From Sphagnum compactum (taxonomy: Eukaryota > Bryophyta > Sphagnopsida > Sphagnales): a DNA stretch of 64,000 bases. The stretch covers positions 14,318,271-14,382,270 of the forward strand of contig OZ234499.1 of assembly GCA_965153455.1 (NCBI GenBank). The letters are read 5' to 3'. The translations under genes were made by a program, and so were the position numbers. Positions 50,084 through 61,169 of the stretch are shown piece after piece; position 1 is the first letter of the stretch, and each line of letters starts with the position of its first letter. A model generated the notes under the pieces. That model did not search any database, was not told the DNA's origin, and was given only the letters and a program-made list of their open reading frames with translations.

Positions 50084-50400
50084 ATGATTACTCCCAATCC
50101 CAACCTCACTAACATGAACATCAATAGACATCGGTGAACATTAAGGGATTGACATAACTAAACCTTGTGACTTTGATCCCCTTAAACCACCAAACAAATT
50201 TACCACTGCAATAGTATATGAAGCACTTAAATTAACAAAACATAGAGTAGCTAATGTTGAAAGTTGAAACCCTAATCTAACATATTACAGAACACCAAAA
50301 TAGTAATCTGGCAAGCCCACATAACATTGAAACATTAGAAACACCAAATGAATTCAAGACACTGTGATCCAAACACAAAATATTGTGCACCAAGTTCAGA
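50084..50400. other. Short spacer, nothing recognised
   Basis: AT-rich sequence between the inverted-end element and the 21-bp array. Confidence 0.5.
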
Positions 50401-50645
50401 ATTCTAAACACCACGCACTAAGCATAAAACTCAAGACATTATGCACCAAGCACAAAACACTATGCACCAAACACAAAATACCACGCACCAAGCATAGAAC
50501 ATTGTGCGCCAAACATGAAACACCGCGCACCAAACACAAAGCACCATGCACCAGGCACAGAACATTGTGCACCGAGCATAAAACACAACGCACCAAACAC
50601 AAAACACTGCGCACCAAACATAGAACAATGTGCACCACATACAAA
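50400..50645. repeat. 21-bp periodic minisatellite, in-frame on both strands
   Basis: From 50450 the unit GCACCAAACACAAAACACTRY (21 bases) repeats about nine times without indels; the preceding 50 bases hold two degenerate units. Because 21 is a multiple of three, reading frames stay open on both strands; one reads as a heptapeptide repeat of the form APNTKHx. This looks like a by-product of the repeat, since no gene context surrounds it. Confidence 0.88.
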
Positions 50646-53600
50646 TTACTTAATCACTAAACAAATTTTAAAAAACTTTCTTACCAGGCTTGTAAAGTTC
50701 AACCTTTTTCATTTCCATTTGATTTAGGTGCACATATAAACATTAATACAAAGCGAGGAACAACGACTATGTTCAACTATCAAATTGCACTACGCCAATG
50801 CTACAAGTTGTATTGTTGCATCATTGACTCATGTGCACTTTCCAAACTTGCACATCACCTCCATCTTTTGAAAGTTGAAACCCTAAAAGTTATAGACGTT
50901 ACGCTCCTTAATCATTTGAAACCCCAAAAGTGTTGATGCCCTATCCATGTTAAAAGCCCCTAACAACCGCCCTGGGCATGTGCATTTACCATGCTTCAAA
51001 AAAAAGAAAGTTGGCTTGTGCAAGGACGTCACTTGTGTATTTAAAAAGACATGTGTGCCAAGGTAGGTCTACTTTTTTTTTTGGGTGAATTGTTGCCCCT
51101 TGGTCAGGGCTAGACATACCTTGTTGTATGCCCTTGTACATACCTGATGACAATCAACATACCCGCCCAACACTGGTCATGACCTTGAATTGCCATTACT
51201 TTCAATGTTTGAAGTTTTTCACATGGCCCTTATAATTTGCTACACAACACTTGTAGTTAAAATAATTTGACTTTATAACCATCATGCCCGACCTTCATAA
51301 TAAGCTACATGATGCTTGCAACCATAACAACCCAACTCCACAACTATTAAAATGAAACATATTAAAATGATTGTACAACATGAAATGTTAGTTGTGGGTT
51401 TCATTTGGAAAGTTGATTACATTTGGAACAATAGAAAGTTTGCTCATTGTGGGCATTGTTCAAGCTTGCAGGTCCTAAGTGCTTGGACAATGTTCATTAA
51501 CATGTTCCTTGTTGCTAGGGGCATGGCTTGAATTATAAGTTTTCAGCTTGATGTTGCCTTTCGCATGTTCCTATAAGGCTTCATTGTTATAAGTGCCCAA
51601 TTGTTTGTTGCACTCATCGCACTTGTCATTTGTGAAGTTTCCTTTACAAATATATTTTTATCAATGGGCCAAGGCTTTCAATTAGTGATGGACTTTGCTC
51701 CCTTGTAGGGTGTGTGCAAAATTTGTCAATTCAACTTCACTTTGGTTCCCCAATGTGTGACAAGATGGGCATCTGTATTTGGGTTGGCATTTGTTTCTTA
51801 GCAAAGTTGCAAGAACCTTGAATTGGCCATTGATCTTTCAAATCTTCTTGCCACTCCTCAAGAGTATATTAGAACACCTTCCACATTAACAAAATCATTA
51901 TGTTACCTTTTTCCCTTCCCCACTCCTTGTGGCACCAACGCAATTGGCTTTGGGGGCTTTGGACTTGGTGGATGATTGCCACTACCCATTGAAGCTCGCC
52001 CCCTTCCTTGTTTTGTGCATTCAAAATGAAATTATCTTATTGTTTGACATGGCTAGGAGCGATGGAATAGATGTTGAAGGTGCTTTCACAAACCAATAAG
52101 ATGACAAAATACACAATGTTGCAAAATATAGATAAAAAATTAACAAAAAATGGGTTGGGGTTTAACATGAAAAGGATACACCACAACTTAAAACCAATTT
52201 GCATGTAACAAGTGATTGTAGACAAGAAATTAGAACAAGAAATATGTAGAAGATTAATGCAAGTGCAAATGAAATGTTAATGCATGACATGATGAAAAAC
52301 CATTGTGGGATGGGATGCAACATGATGCATATTTAAGCATAAGAAGAGATGGTGTCCCCAAACATTATGAGCTAAATGGGAAAATGAATCACCATGCTTG
52401 GGCAATAAAGTTTTTTTACACCTTGAGAAAAACGCTTGAACATTTTGAAAGTCATATGTCTTGGGTAATATTGTCAAAAAAATCAAACAATTGATTTGTT
52501 CTTGTTATCAATAGTAGCCATGTTTACAAAAGCCCTAAATTAGACAAGCAATGAAATCAATTTGGGCAAGTAGGAAATAATTGTTCTCATTAGTCGATGA
52601 ATGTGATGTTGACATGGATGTGAGTCGATTGTGGATTAGCATGGATGATGAGGAAATTATATATCTATGTTGGGGAGGAGTTGAAACTGGGAAAATACAT
52701 AAAGCTGCAAATTATGAACATTTGCCCCCTCAAATTCAAAAATACACGTATAGATTTGTGATGAACAAATATTCATATGAACAAGGTTGGTTTCTTTCAT
52801 TGTTGTGTTTGTCGATTTCATTTGTTTGAATTCATGCTTATTGTTTGTAGGTGAACAAGTTCATTTGGCTTTTTTTTTTTCAATTGTTTCTATGTTCACC
52901 ATCACCATGGTTGTGTTCATATTTTTTCCTCGTGCAAGTCCAACTTTCAAGTTCATGTTATTTGTCAACATCAATGAAAGGACTTGTGTTGGACAATGGT
53001 GGAGCTTTGGTGAAAAGCCCATTTCATTTTTTTTTCCCTCATTTGTCTTCGATTTTCTTAAAACATTTCTTCGATCACCTTGAAGTGACGATTCTTTTTT
53101 GTGCCTTTAATCAAGGACTTTTAAGGGGTAGCTTTGAAGAACATGGGGCCCTTGGGAAGAAACTTAAGTGGTTGGGTGATGGTAGTCTTTTGCGTGAAAA
53201 ATGTTGTTGACTTTTAGTTTTTTTTTTTTCCCCTCCTTTCATTTCCTTTTGATTCTTCTCGAGCAATTTTGTTTCAAGCTTTGAGGAGGTGTTTCCTTCT
53301 GTATTTGGTGTTTTGCCAACGCTCATTTGTCAAGCAATGAGGGATGTGGGAAGCTTCTTGGCAACAAAAGGTTTGGAAAGTGCAAATGATTTTGGCAGGC
53401 ACTTATCTTGGCAAACATGCTTCTAAAGGCTTGAGATTTTCAATTCCCACCCCAAGTGACCAAAAAAAGGTCACTTTTCCACAAATTCCATTTGAAGTTG
53501 TGATTGTTGGAGGAGAAATTATGTTGAGTAGTTTAATTCTATTTTTTTGGAAACATGATGAAATCCTTAAATAGTTGTAATTCATTTGATTAGTGTAATT

Positions 53601-54420
53601 AAATTTTTCTCCCTTCTGTTGGTGGAGGTGTGTTGTGTCATAATACAAGGCAACTTCCACACACATTTGTTCTATTTCTATGTTTGTGTGCAGTTTGTGC
53701 CTGTGGCAACCATGAGGCTCAATCCTGCTATATTCAATATATGCAATTTGTTGTTTCTACATGATGAGATATGTGTTCTGGTTGCATGTTCTGTTGTTGT
53801 TGATGGGAGAATTAATCTTACAATATTATGATTAGAGAATGGTTTGCTGTCCTTGCAGCTGATTGCTCCTAAGTCTTGAGGTCTTGATCTGAAGTTATTG
53901 AGGAATCATGGCACAGATGTGTGCAGCTTACACCAAGATCATTTGGGGCAAGGATGTAGTTAGAGGTGGTGGAGTAAGGATTTTGAACACAAAGTTCATA
54001 TGAAGACATCATGTGAAGGGGATGTCGAAGACTTGCAACTCAACACAGATCTTTCTCCAATCCGTCTCCTCAAGGGATCATAAATTGATCACTAACTCAT
54101 CACCTTGCTCCCCTCTAAGCATTTCAATGAGCTCAGTATAATAACACAGTGTGATCTTATGCAATGTTCCTTAAGAATTTACCAGTCATTAATAGAAGTT
54201 GTGCAATTGTAATGTAGAAATTGCATGTAGTAATTGCAAGACTCATCCACTGCAAAATTGTAGTGTCTATTCTGTATGTTTGTGGTATATTTGTGCAAAA
54301 TCTTTGCAAACAAAAGTGTACTGATTATAGTGGACATCCTCATAGACTTCTCCCATCTGCTATAAGCTTCTGTAAATATACACACCAAACCATCAAACCT
54401 TGAAAATGCCTACCACGAAC
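50646..54420. other. AT-rich spacer with unrecognised frames
   Basis: Frames at 52303-52494, 52581-52829, 52851-53210 and 53344-53574 on the plus strand fall in a more open stretch that might be a decayed transposon or gene. The phrase GWDATxCIF is broken by stops, and I cannot match any of them. No splice model joins them. Confidence 0.4.
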
Positions 54421-56084
54421 ATAGTAATATGCTTGGAACCCCTCCCTCATCTGCTTTTATGGTAGTTCTAATCTTGCATGTTCTTGTCTGCAAATACTCA
54501 CATGTTTCTAATCTTCATATCACAAGCTCATGTATAGCAATTCAATCCTGACCTCATCAATCATTACCATCTAGCTGAAATGTGATTAAGAAGGTAATTC
54601 CTCATCCCAAGGACGAATACCTTTCAACTGAGAGTGGATAGCCAAAGTGCCGACTGAGGTCTGATTTCAATCTACCACGATATAAGTTCGGTGAGAATGA
54701 TTCAACACTACAAACTGTGAAAAAGTGTTGACAATCGAATGCTTTGGGCCAGGCTATGTCCAAAGGCTTGGGGATAGGCCATTCAAATGAAAAGTTTGTG
54801 AAAATAGCTGCTGATATTCACCTAAAATCCAAAATCTTAGCACCTCCTACTGAGTCTACTTGATACTTTAGTGACTACAACCCTTCAAGTTCTTCAAGTG
54901 TTCTTTGCATGGCTGCTGAAGTCACACCCAACCTATCTCAAAACATATCAAATTGGTAGAGCTAGATTCTGAACAAACTGATTTTGCTAGAAAATGAGGT
55001 TTAAACCTCCCAAACCAAGTTAGGACTTTGTTTTTTTAAAGACGGGTAAATTTGTTTCATCAACTTAAATTAGTTCAATTTTAACATTGTACAAGACAAA
55101 ATTCTTGTGCATTTCTTTGCCTTGTTCCATAAATGCTATTTGGAGAGCAGTGCATAGCTTACTTTTTTGCTTTAGATCCTGTAAGATATCCGGTTATATA
55201 ATTTGACAATTTGAGCTTCTGATAGAATTCCTTGCATTGGATTCTCTTAAGTTCTCATGCGTTGTTGTTCCATGCCATGTATGATGTAAGTAGTTGTGAA
55301 CAAACTATTGGATGATTACTCATAACTATTGTAATGATTTTCTCACAAGAGAGTTTTCAGCAAAACTTATTCTAAGCTCAAGCCATAACTACTATAAACT
55401 TCACAGTGAGAAGGCAGGTTTTAGGGTTTAGGGTTTCCTGCCTTCAATGCTAGGCAACCACTGAAGGCTGTCTCAATGAAGTCTTGGTACAAGTCACATT
55501 ATATAGCTCAACTTCAGGTCTGTCAATTTGACAACTAGTCAACCTATTTTCAACTCTGTAATCAAAATCTCATTTTACTTCAAACACTAGTTTCACCTCA
55601 TTGTTAAACTCTCTTTCCACCTTGGCCTTGATATCCTTAGATGGCATCTTCCTTCAAATTTCTTCAAATTGGAGCAATGATGGTGTGCATATAATGTGTG
55701 GGGTTGCAGTCATCAGCACAATGTTATTACAGAGCTAGTGCAACAATGGTATGTGCAGATATAGGAGATACATGCAAGTAATGTTTTGTTCTCTCCAATG
55801 TTTGGTGATGTTTGCACTTGACAATGCCCCACCCCACACTTCCCCTCAAAAAATAGAAATAAATGAAATTTTCTTTGGAAGGGTGTAGTTGAACTCTGCA
55901 TAACTCAACCTTTCCAATCGAATCTTCTTGGTCCAAACTTGTAGTGCGTTAGCCTTCCTAGTCCAGAGATGAGAAAGTAGGCATCTAGAATAGATAAAGG
56001 CTTTCTTTGTTTGGTTTGAGACAATGGTGTGGTAGGAAACTAGGAACAGGGCAAGCAACACCAACCTCCCTCTTTCCCAGTTGT
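54421..56084. other. Spacer, possible decayed coding fragments on the minus strand
   Basis: A minus-strand reading from 55650 down to about 55480 gives a coding-like string starting MPSKDIKAKVEREFNNEVKL, broken by one stop. Frames at 55713-55936 and 55846-56097 overlap in different frames. I do not recognise them. Telomere-type AGGGTTTAGGGTTT occurs near 55420. Confidence 0.35.
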
Positions 56085-56655
56085 GGACTGTTGCCATCTT
56101 TAATGTTTCTACAGTAACAATGGGATGTCAGTGCTGAACTGAAGAGCATTTCAGCCTCGTAATTACTTGTGGTGGGTTTTAATGAAGACTTTTGTCGTCC
56201 AAGCAATGAGCGCCACAAGCTTTTGCTACAGGATGGAGCAGGCCTTGAACCTTCTGTGGACTCCTTTTCAGGGAGTGGCTGACTTGGGAGCATAGTCATG
56301 GAGTCGGTGAATGCAATGTCCTACAGCATAAGATGCCCACAAAGTAAGATGAGTTGCATGATCCTGAACTGCTCACACTCTTGAAAATGTACATGTTCCA
56401 CTAGGATCTGGATCTGGTAGGAAATGGATTTTACCATGACCCAGAATGTTTCTGAATGTATGCATTGATGTCAGCTGCACTAGAAAGGAAGCCTTCTGTC
56501 ACTGTGCTGCAGTCAGGGTAAAATAGAACTTTCTCTTGTTCTCTTGGTTTCCTTCTTGTGGATGGTTGCAGAAATTGAATGTGCTCGAAAAAAATTTCTT
56601 CAACTATTGAATTGAATGTGCTAGACCTTTGCAATGATGCCAATGATGATTCCAT
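56085..56655 (-). CDS. Hypothetical protein fragments, two candidate exons
   Basis: Two coding-like frames on the minus strand, 56655-56431 and about 56330-56085, have protein-like composition. One contains EKVLFYPDCSTVTEGFLSS, the other PLPEKESTEGSRPAPSC and GRQKSSLKPTTSNYEAE. A clean in-phase GT..AG join between them was not found. No family recognised. If real, the gene would be divergent from the AlkB-like gene about 130 bases away and could share a promoter with it. Confidence 0.25.
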
Positions 56656-56781
56656 GCATTGAACACAGCAGAGTCATAGTCTTTTTGTCACCAATTTGAG
56701 GAAGAACCTTCAATCGTGAAAGAGCACACAGCATGTGAGACACATTCATAAAATTGGGGCATCAAAAATTGCTTTGAACAG

Positions 56782-58409
56782 GATGGTTCTGCTGCGGAGG
56801 TGGGTGTCACTAGACATCCAACAAAGGCTGGTGCATGAAAGCCAGAGTGCTGCACACTTATTCCACCGTCCAACTACAGCAGGCGGTGGCAAGTACCACA
56901 TCTATTCTGTATGTTTGGTTTCACTCTCTTGCTTGGTGGGTTGCATCTATATATGTATTCCCTCGGACTGTCATTTTGCAGAAACTTGGAAGCATGCCCA
57001 AATCTGTTATCTGATCTTATGCCATGGATTTCAATCACTTATTCTTACCATCTCTCTCATGGGTAGAGTCTGTTCATTGATTTTCATGAGCAAGTTGGCT
57101 TGATCTTTGATGAGTTCAAGCATTCTTTTGTATCTAGAATGCATTGAATGATGCTTTCTGTAATACTAACTGCTTGATGTTTGGTTTGGGTTTCTCTCTT
57201 CTGACCTGCAGATGTCTTGGGGCTGTCAGTGGGATTCAAAAACACGACAATATGCTGCACGAGGGAGGGCAGCCACTTCTGGGGTGGATGTTTGATTTAG
57301 CTCACGAGCTTGCTTCCAATGCACAGCAGCATTCTCCTGTCTATCAGCTTGGCTCTGTCTTTACACCTGACATGGCACTCGTCAACTTCTATCTGGTGCA
57401 ATTGAGCAGCAAAAAGTCTCATGTTTTTCCACTCAAGTTTTTTAAGCACATGAGATAATGGGAAAATTTAGATATTCCACACAATATGACTTTTCTGGGT
57501 AGTATGTATTTCTCACCTTTGAGATGATATCTGGCCATGCAGGTGAAAGCCAAGGAGCTCAGAGTGGTGGGCTTGGGAGGCCATCAAGACCTTGATGATT
57601 ACTTGGACATGCCTGTGGTCTGTTCTCAAGGATCTCAACCTCCTGTTATACGTTGCATACAGCAAAAAGGAATAGCATCTTTTGAATGCTAAATCTTGAT
57701 GCAAACAAACAACAGCTGTACTATATGCTTTTCCACAGCTTAATAGGAAGGACAACTGGACTCAACTCCACCTTGTTCTTGCTTCCTGGGGTGTTTTGCC
57801 TTCTAAGCAAGCTTAATCAACAAACAATAAGTGCAGGTCAGCATAAGTGCGGGGGACAGCATGACATTCTTCTTCAGACGCATACCACTTCTTAGTCGAT
57901 GCAAATCAGGAGTTCAAGTACTTGTTGATCAAGTTGCAGCCAAAGATTGTGAGGATGGTGACACTGCTCACAACAGGTACAATTGAAACAAAACCTCTTT
58001 TCCTTACCTTGTAGTTCGCTGGAACTTTCCTCTGATTTCTTCTCTGCAGCATGACTTGACTTTATAGGACTTTGTTCTGCTTGATGGTATGGGTTCTGAT
58101 TGATTAGCATTTGCTGTTGTTTTTAGTACACTGATGATTTCTCTTCTTGGTTGTCTGCACCCAACTTGAAAATGTGGAGATTTGAGTTATTGGCATTGGT
58201 GCATGGAGAGGAAGGTTGTTTTGGGAAGTGGAGACATACTTGTCTTTGGTGGCTTGTCAAGGCTGGTCTACCATGGCACCCGGAACGTACAGCCTGGAAC
58301 TTGCTCCCCAGGCTTGCACATGGTGCCCGGTTGCCTGGATTTCACTTTCCGCCAGTGCAATGCTAGAAAGAATCTTCTCAATTCTTCTGTCAGCTGCTCA
58401 AATACATAG
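56782..58409 (+). pseudogene. AlkB-like 2-oxoglutarate/Fe(II) dioxygenase gene, frameshifted
   Basis: Proposed exons are 56782-56908, 57212-57395, 57543-57617, 57837-57976 and 58211-58409, all GT..AG. Exon 1 has MVLLRRWVSLDIQQRLV and GGGKYHIYS; exon 2 MSWGCQWDSKTRQY then FTPDMALVNFY; exon 3 the Fe-binding HxD motif as GGHQDLDDY; exon 4 VSISAGDSMTFFF; exon 5 GSGDILVFGGLSRLVYHG with the distal His, ending PGCLDFTFRQC. This order matches plant AlkB/ALKBH1-type proteins, which demethylate nucleic acids. Exon 2 needs a one-base shift between TRQY and FDLAHE, near the G run at 57255-57275. In the final RxxxxxR motif the first Arg, which binds 2-oxoglutarate, is Cys (TGC instead of CGC). Exons upstream of 56782 were not found. 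It is either decaying or, if the shift is an assembly error, a diverged enzyme. Confidence 0.72.
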
Positions 58410-59200
58410 TCAGCTGCAATTCTCTGCATGTAAATAATGCATTGTGTACAGCCAATTGCTATTGCAAGACATCAGAATAGGTGTGCTGCAGATAGGTCCC
58501 ATGCAGTTGAAGCATCGGGGCAGAATCTCAAGAAATTTTGTACAACAGTACTCTGTAAATAGGTTTTAGGGCATTAAAGATGACAAACACTACTTCTTCC
58601 GAGTGCCTGGAGTACTTTAATGTAAGCCTGATGTACTAGCACCAGACGCAGAGGTGCATATTCTCAGTTGCAATCACACAATGACAGAGGGGGAGAATGC
58701 TCTCTGAGAGATGAGAATGGTGCCCTGACTGCAAGACAGTGACACAAGGCTTTCTTTGCAGCACCTCTGACATCCAGAACACAGCAAGCATACTCTTGGC
58801 CTGCTGAACCTGCACCTGAGACAAGTTGCCATATCAAAACCTCAAACCTAGAAGAACTGCCATCTGCCTTACGATCCTAATCTACTACACATTGCCCTTT
58901 GCTGTGATGGCAAAGGTTACTTCCACAATTTGAACACAGGTTTGGAGCTTCATATGTCTGCTTGGAGCTTCCCTCATCGTCAGCAAGCACTGCTGAGTAG
59001 ATTGTATAAGAGGTTTACAGCTCTTGGTCTTGCAACAGCACTACAGTCTGTGTACACTTTGTGTGAGACAGACCCACAAAAAAAAAGACATCTGGGTTCC
59101 AACAAGCTTGCATGCAACAAATTGCAAATCCAATTTCTGAAGGTTTCTTTGCAATAGTAAAAGCTCTGACTACCAAAATTACATGTTGTGAAGAGGCCAG
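58410..59200. other. Spacer after the AlkB-like gene
   Basis: It probably includes the 3' UTR of the AlkB-like gene. A 62-codon minus-strand frame (58636-58824) and a 75-codon plus-strand frame (58930-59157) are unrecognised. Confidence 0.4.
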
Positions 59201-59335
59201 AATCACCCGAAGTCCTTGAAGGTGGGATCCCGCATCTTGCTATCACTACCCTAATCCTTGAAGGTGGTGGATTCCGCATCTTGCTATCACTACCCAAATC
59301 CTTGAAAGTGGATTCTACATCTTGCTATCACTTGG
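59201..59335. repeat. Three-copy tandem repeat of about 45 bp
   Basis: The phrases AATCCTTGAAGGTGG, ATTCCGCATC and TTGCTATCACTACCC recur in three successive units, the last shortened. It abuts the 3' side of the ATP synthase delta relic. Confidence 0.85.
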
Positions 59336-59401
59336 CAACGAAGAATTGATCTTGAAAACACCAGAACAATTGCTCTAGAAAACACCAGAGTTTTCAGCAT
59401 A

Positions 59402-59780
59402 CTCGAATTGGGAAGCTAGATTGTCAAGCTGTCCCTTGACGCTCATGTCAATGAATCTAGAGCCATCCTTCCCAAATTTGTGACGGTAGCCAATTGCGTG
59501 TCGGTGAACTCGTTGAAGATGGTCTAGAATTCCGTGGTGATGTCCTTGGGTTTAGCTCAGCGTGTCAGTTGTGAAGCCACCATCTTTTGCTAGGGTTTTG
59601 AGGATGCTCTTCTTCTTCTCGTCCTCCACCAACGGCGGCACCAGAAACTCGTAGAGCTCCTCGTTGTTGTTCAGAAGCTCCGCTAGCCTTTCCACGTCCT
59701 TGTTCACCGCTTCCAGCGCTTCCTTCCCCGTGCAAGACCGGCCAGTGCACTAGCGTATCCAACCGCGGCTCCCCCGTTTT
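59402..59780 (-). pseudogene. Chloroplast ATP synthase delta subunit relic
   Basis: On the minus strand, from 59780 down, the frames read AAVGYASALAGLARG, then after a one-base shift KEALEAVNKDVERLAELL, NNNEELYEFLVPPLVEDEKK and KSILKTLAKDGGF. A deletion follows, then KDITTEF, a TAG stop, and TIFNEFTDTQLATVT. A second larger deletion leads to KFGKDGSRFIDMSVKGQLDN and LASQFE, the family's C terminus. This is the delta (OSCP-type) subunit linking CF1 to CFo. The normal mature protein is about 180 residues; roughly 16 and 40 residues are missing here, with one stop and at least two frame shifts. The minus-strand frame up to 60097 could hold a remnant of the transit peptide, but that is uncertain. 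The working gene must be elsewhere. Confidence 0.82.
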
Positions 59781-59958
59781 CATCACCACCGTTGCCCTCC
59801 TCGCGGACGCGCTCCCGTCTTCGTCAGTCTCTCGCGCACGGCCGCGGCCACGGCATTGTGCCAACAGGAGGAGGAGGAGGAGGAGGAGGAGGAGCCACAG
59901 CAGCTTCCCGTCAAGAACTGCCGCTTGGCAGCAGCAACGCTGCTCACGTTGTAGGAGG

Positions 59959-61169
59959 ATGGGGGTGTCAGTATGTAGTAAATTGGATCATCTGCTTTAC
60001 CATGTCTTGCATCCTCCACAGACAGAGGTACAACAGAGTTTTCTTTCATCAATTTTTGGGCTAGCCTTGTCAACAACTTTGTGCAGCTGTTTTGCATGGA
60101 TACATTCTACGAGGAATACATATGGTAAGGCTTCTACTGGGGGTCTACGCCCAGATGTAATTGGGATCTTGAGACAGCAATGGGCCTTGTGGAGAGGGGA
60201 GGAGAAGGCACCAGGTAGTGAGGGTGACCCCAGGTTGCAAATGGTCAGCAAATTCCTATGGACATATCATGGGCTTCCCTACATTCTAGGGTACTATGCC
60301 AACGGGATGATGGTCAATATCACTGTTTTGTATTTCAGTGAAGTTGTGAAAGCCAAAGACTTGTGGACCTTCAATTTGTCAAATCTAGAGCATCGTGTGT
60401 ACATGGTATTGGCCTGTCTCAATGTTGCGAGACTTTTACCAGTTCTGGGCTCATTGTGTCATGAGCATAATCTTGAGTCAGATACCATTGTCATAGGAGG
60501 TGAAAGACAGAGGGAAGCTGGTGAGGCTGTATGGTAGCTTCGTGAAGAAGACATTTGATTTGTCAGATGTTTGTCAGCATGTCCTGCAAAAATACACGGA
60601 CGTACCCGTCAATGTCCTCATACTGAATGTCCTCATACTGAACATGCAGTGAGCTCCAGTAAGTTCTGAATACTCTTCCAACCTCATTGTAGCCATGTAC
60701 AGAGAGAGCCAGGCCAGAATCGGAATTGGTGAAGGCTTTGATAAATGTTGTTGAAGCTTTGGTCTGGCTTCATGGGAAGTCATGGATGCATTGTGATATA
60801 CGGTGGCCAAACATTGCGTGCTTTCAAGATGAGTGGATTGTTTTGGATTTTGATGAAACATGTCAGGCTCACAAGATTTTGTGTCCTGAAACTCATACGC
60901 CAGAGATGATCACAGGAAGACATGACTGCTCCATCGATATTTGTGGTGTTGGCCACTTGATCAAGATGTCTAAAGTGCTTGGTTTGTCTGCATAGCTTAT
61001 CCAGCTTCAGGAACTGTGCTTGAACAACAATCCCAGCTGCAGACCTTCTGCTCAGAATGTTTTGCAAGAACTGACGTCCCTGCAACGACTAGGAAAGATC
61101 CTTTGTAGCATTGGGAGCCTCAGGTGGTGTAAAAAGACCATGAATTTCTCAGATTTTGGCTATTCTTAA
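59959..61169 (+). pseudogene. Crinkler/FunK1-like protein kinase relic
   Basis: The frame 59959-60537 contains STGGLRPDVIGIL, RGEEKA and LPYILGYYANGMMVNI, the upstream module seen in Crinkler/FunK1-type kinases. A frame shift near 60500 leads to KLVRLYGSFVKKTFDLSDV, then the kinase core in another frame (60693-60992): ESELVKALINVVEALVWLHG, HCDIRWPNI (catalytic-loop HxD) and WIVLDFDET (DFD in place of DFG, as in this family). An in-frame TAG at 60993-60995 is followed by LIQLQELCL and NPSCRPSAQNVLQEL, the usual kinase C-lobe end. Another in-frame TAG lies at 60690-60692. A 15-base phrase GTCCTCATACTGAAT is duplicated at about 60613-60642. Kinases of this kind are known from fungi, oomycete Crinkler effectors and some plants. 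This copy is broken. Confidence 0.68.

Noticed and set aside
50364-50727. Frames on both strands (up to 98 codons) rich in Lys/His/Thr or Cys/Val/Leu.
   Set aside because: They result from a 21-bp array whose period keeps frames open on both strands. There is no flanking gene structure.
56435-56900. A small plus- or minus-strand gene spanning AlkB exon 1 on the minus strand (61 codons at 56688-56873).
   Set aside because: It is antisense to exon 1, which has clear AlkB similarity.
57144-57458. A 104-codon plus-strand frame across AlkB exon 2.
   Set aside because: Its first half is out of frame with the conserved MSWGCQWDSKTRQY segment and includes intron. Only the second half is part of the AlkB-like reading.
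58636-58824. A 62-codon minus-strand frame (contains VLQRKPCVTVLQSG) that looks faintly protein-like.
   Set aside because: There is no recognisable family, no partner exons and no splice support.
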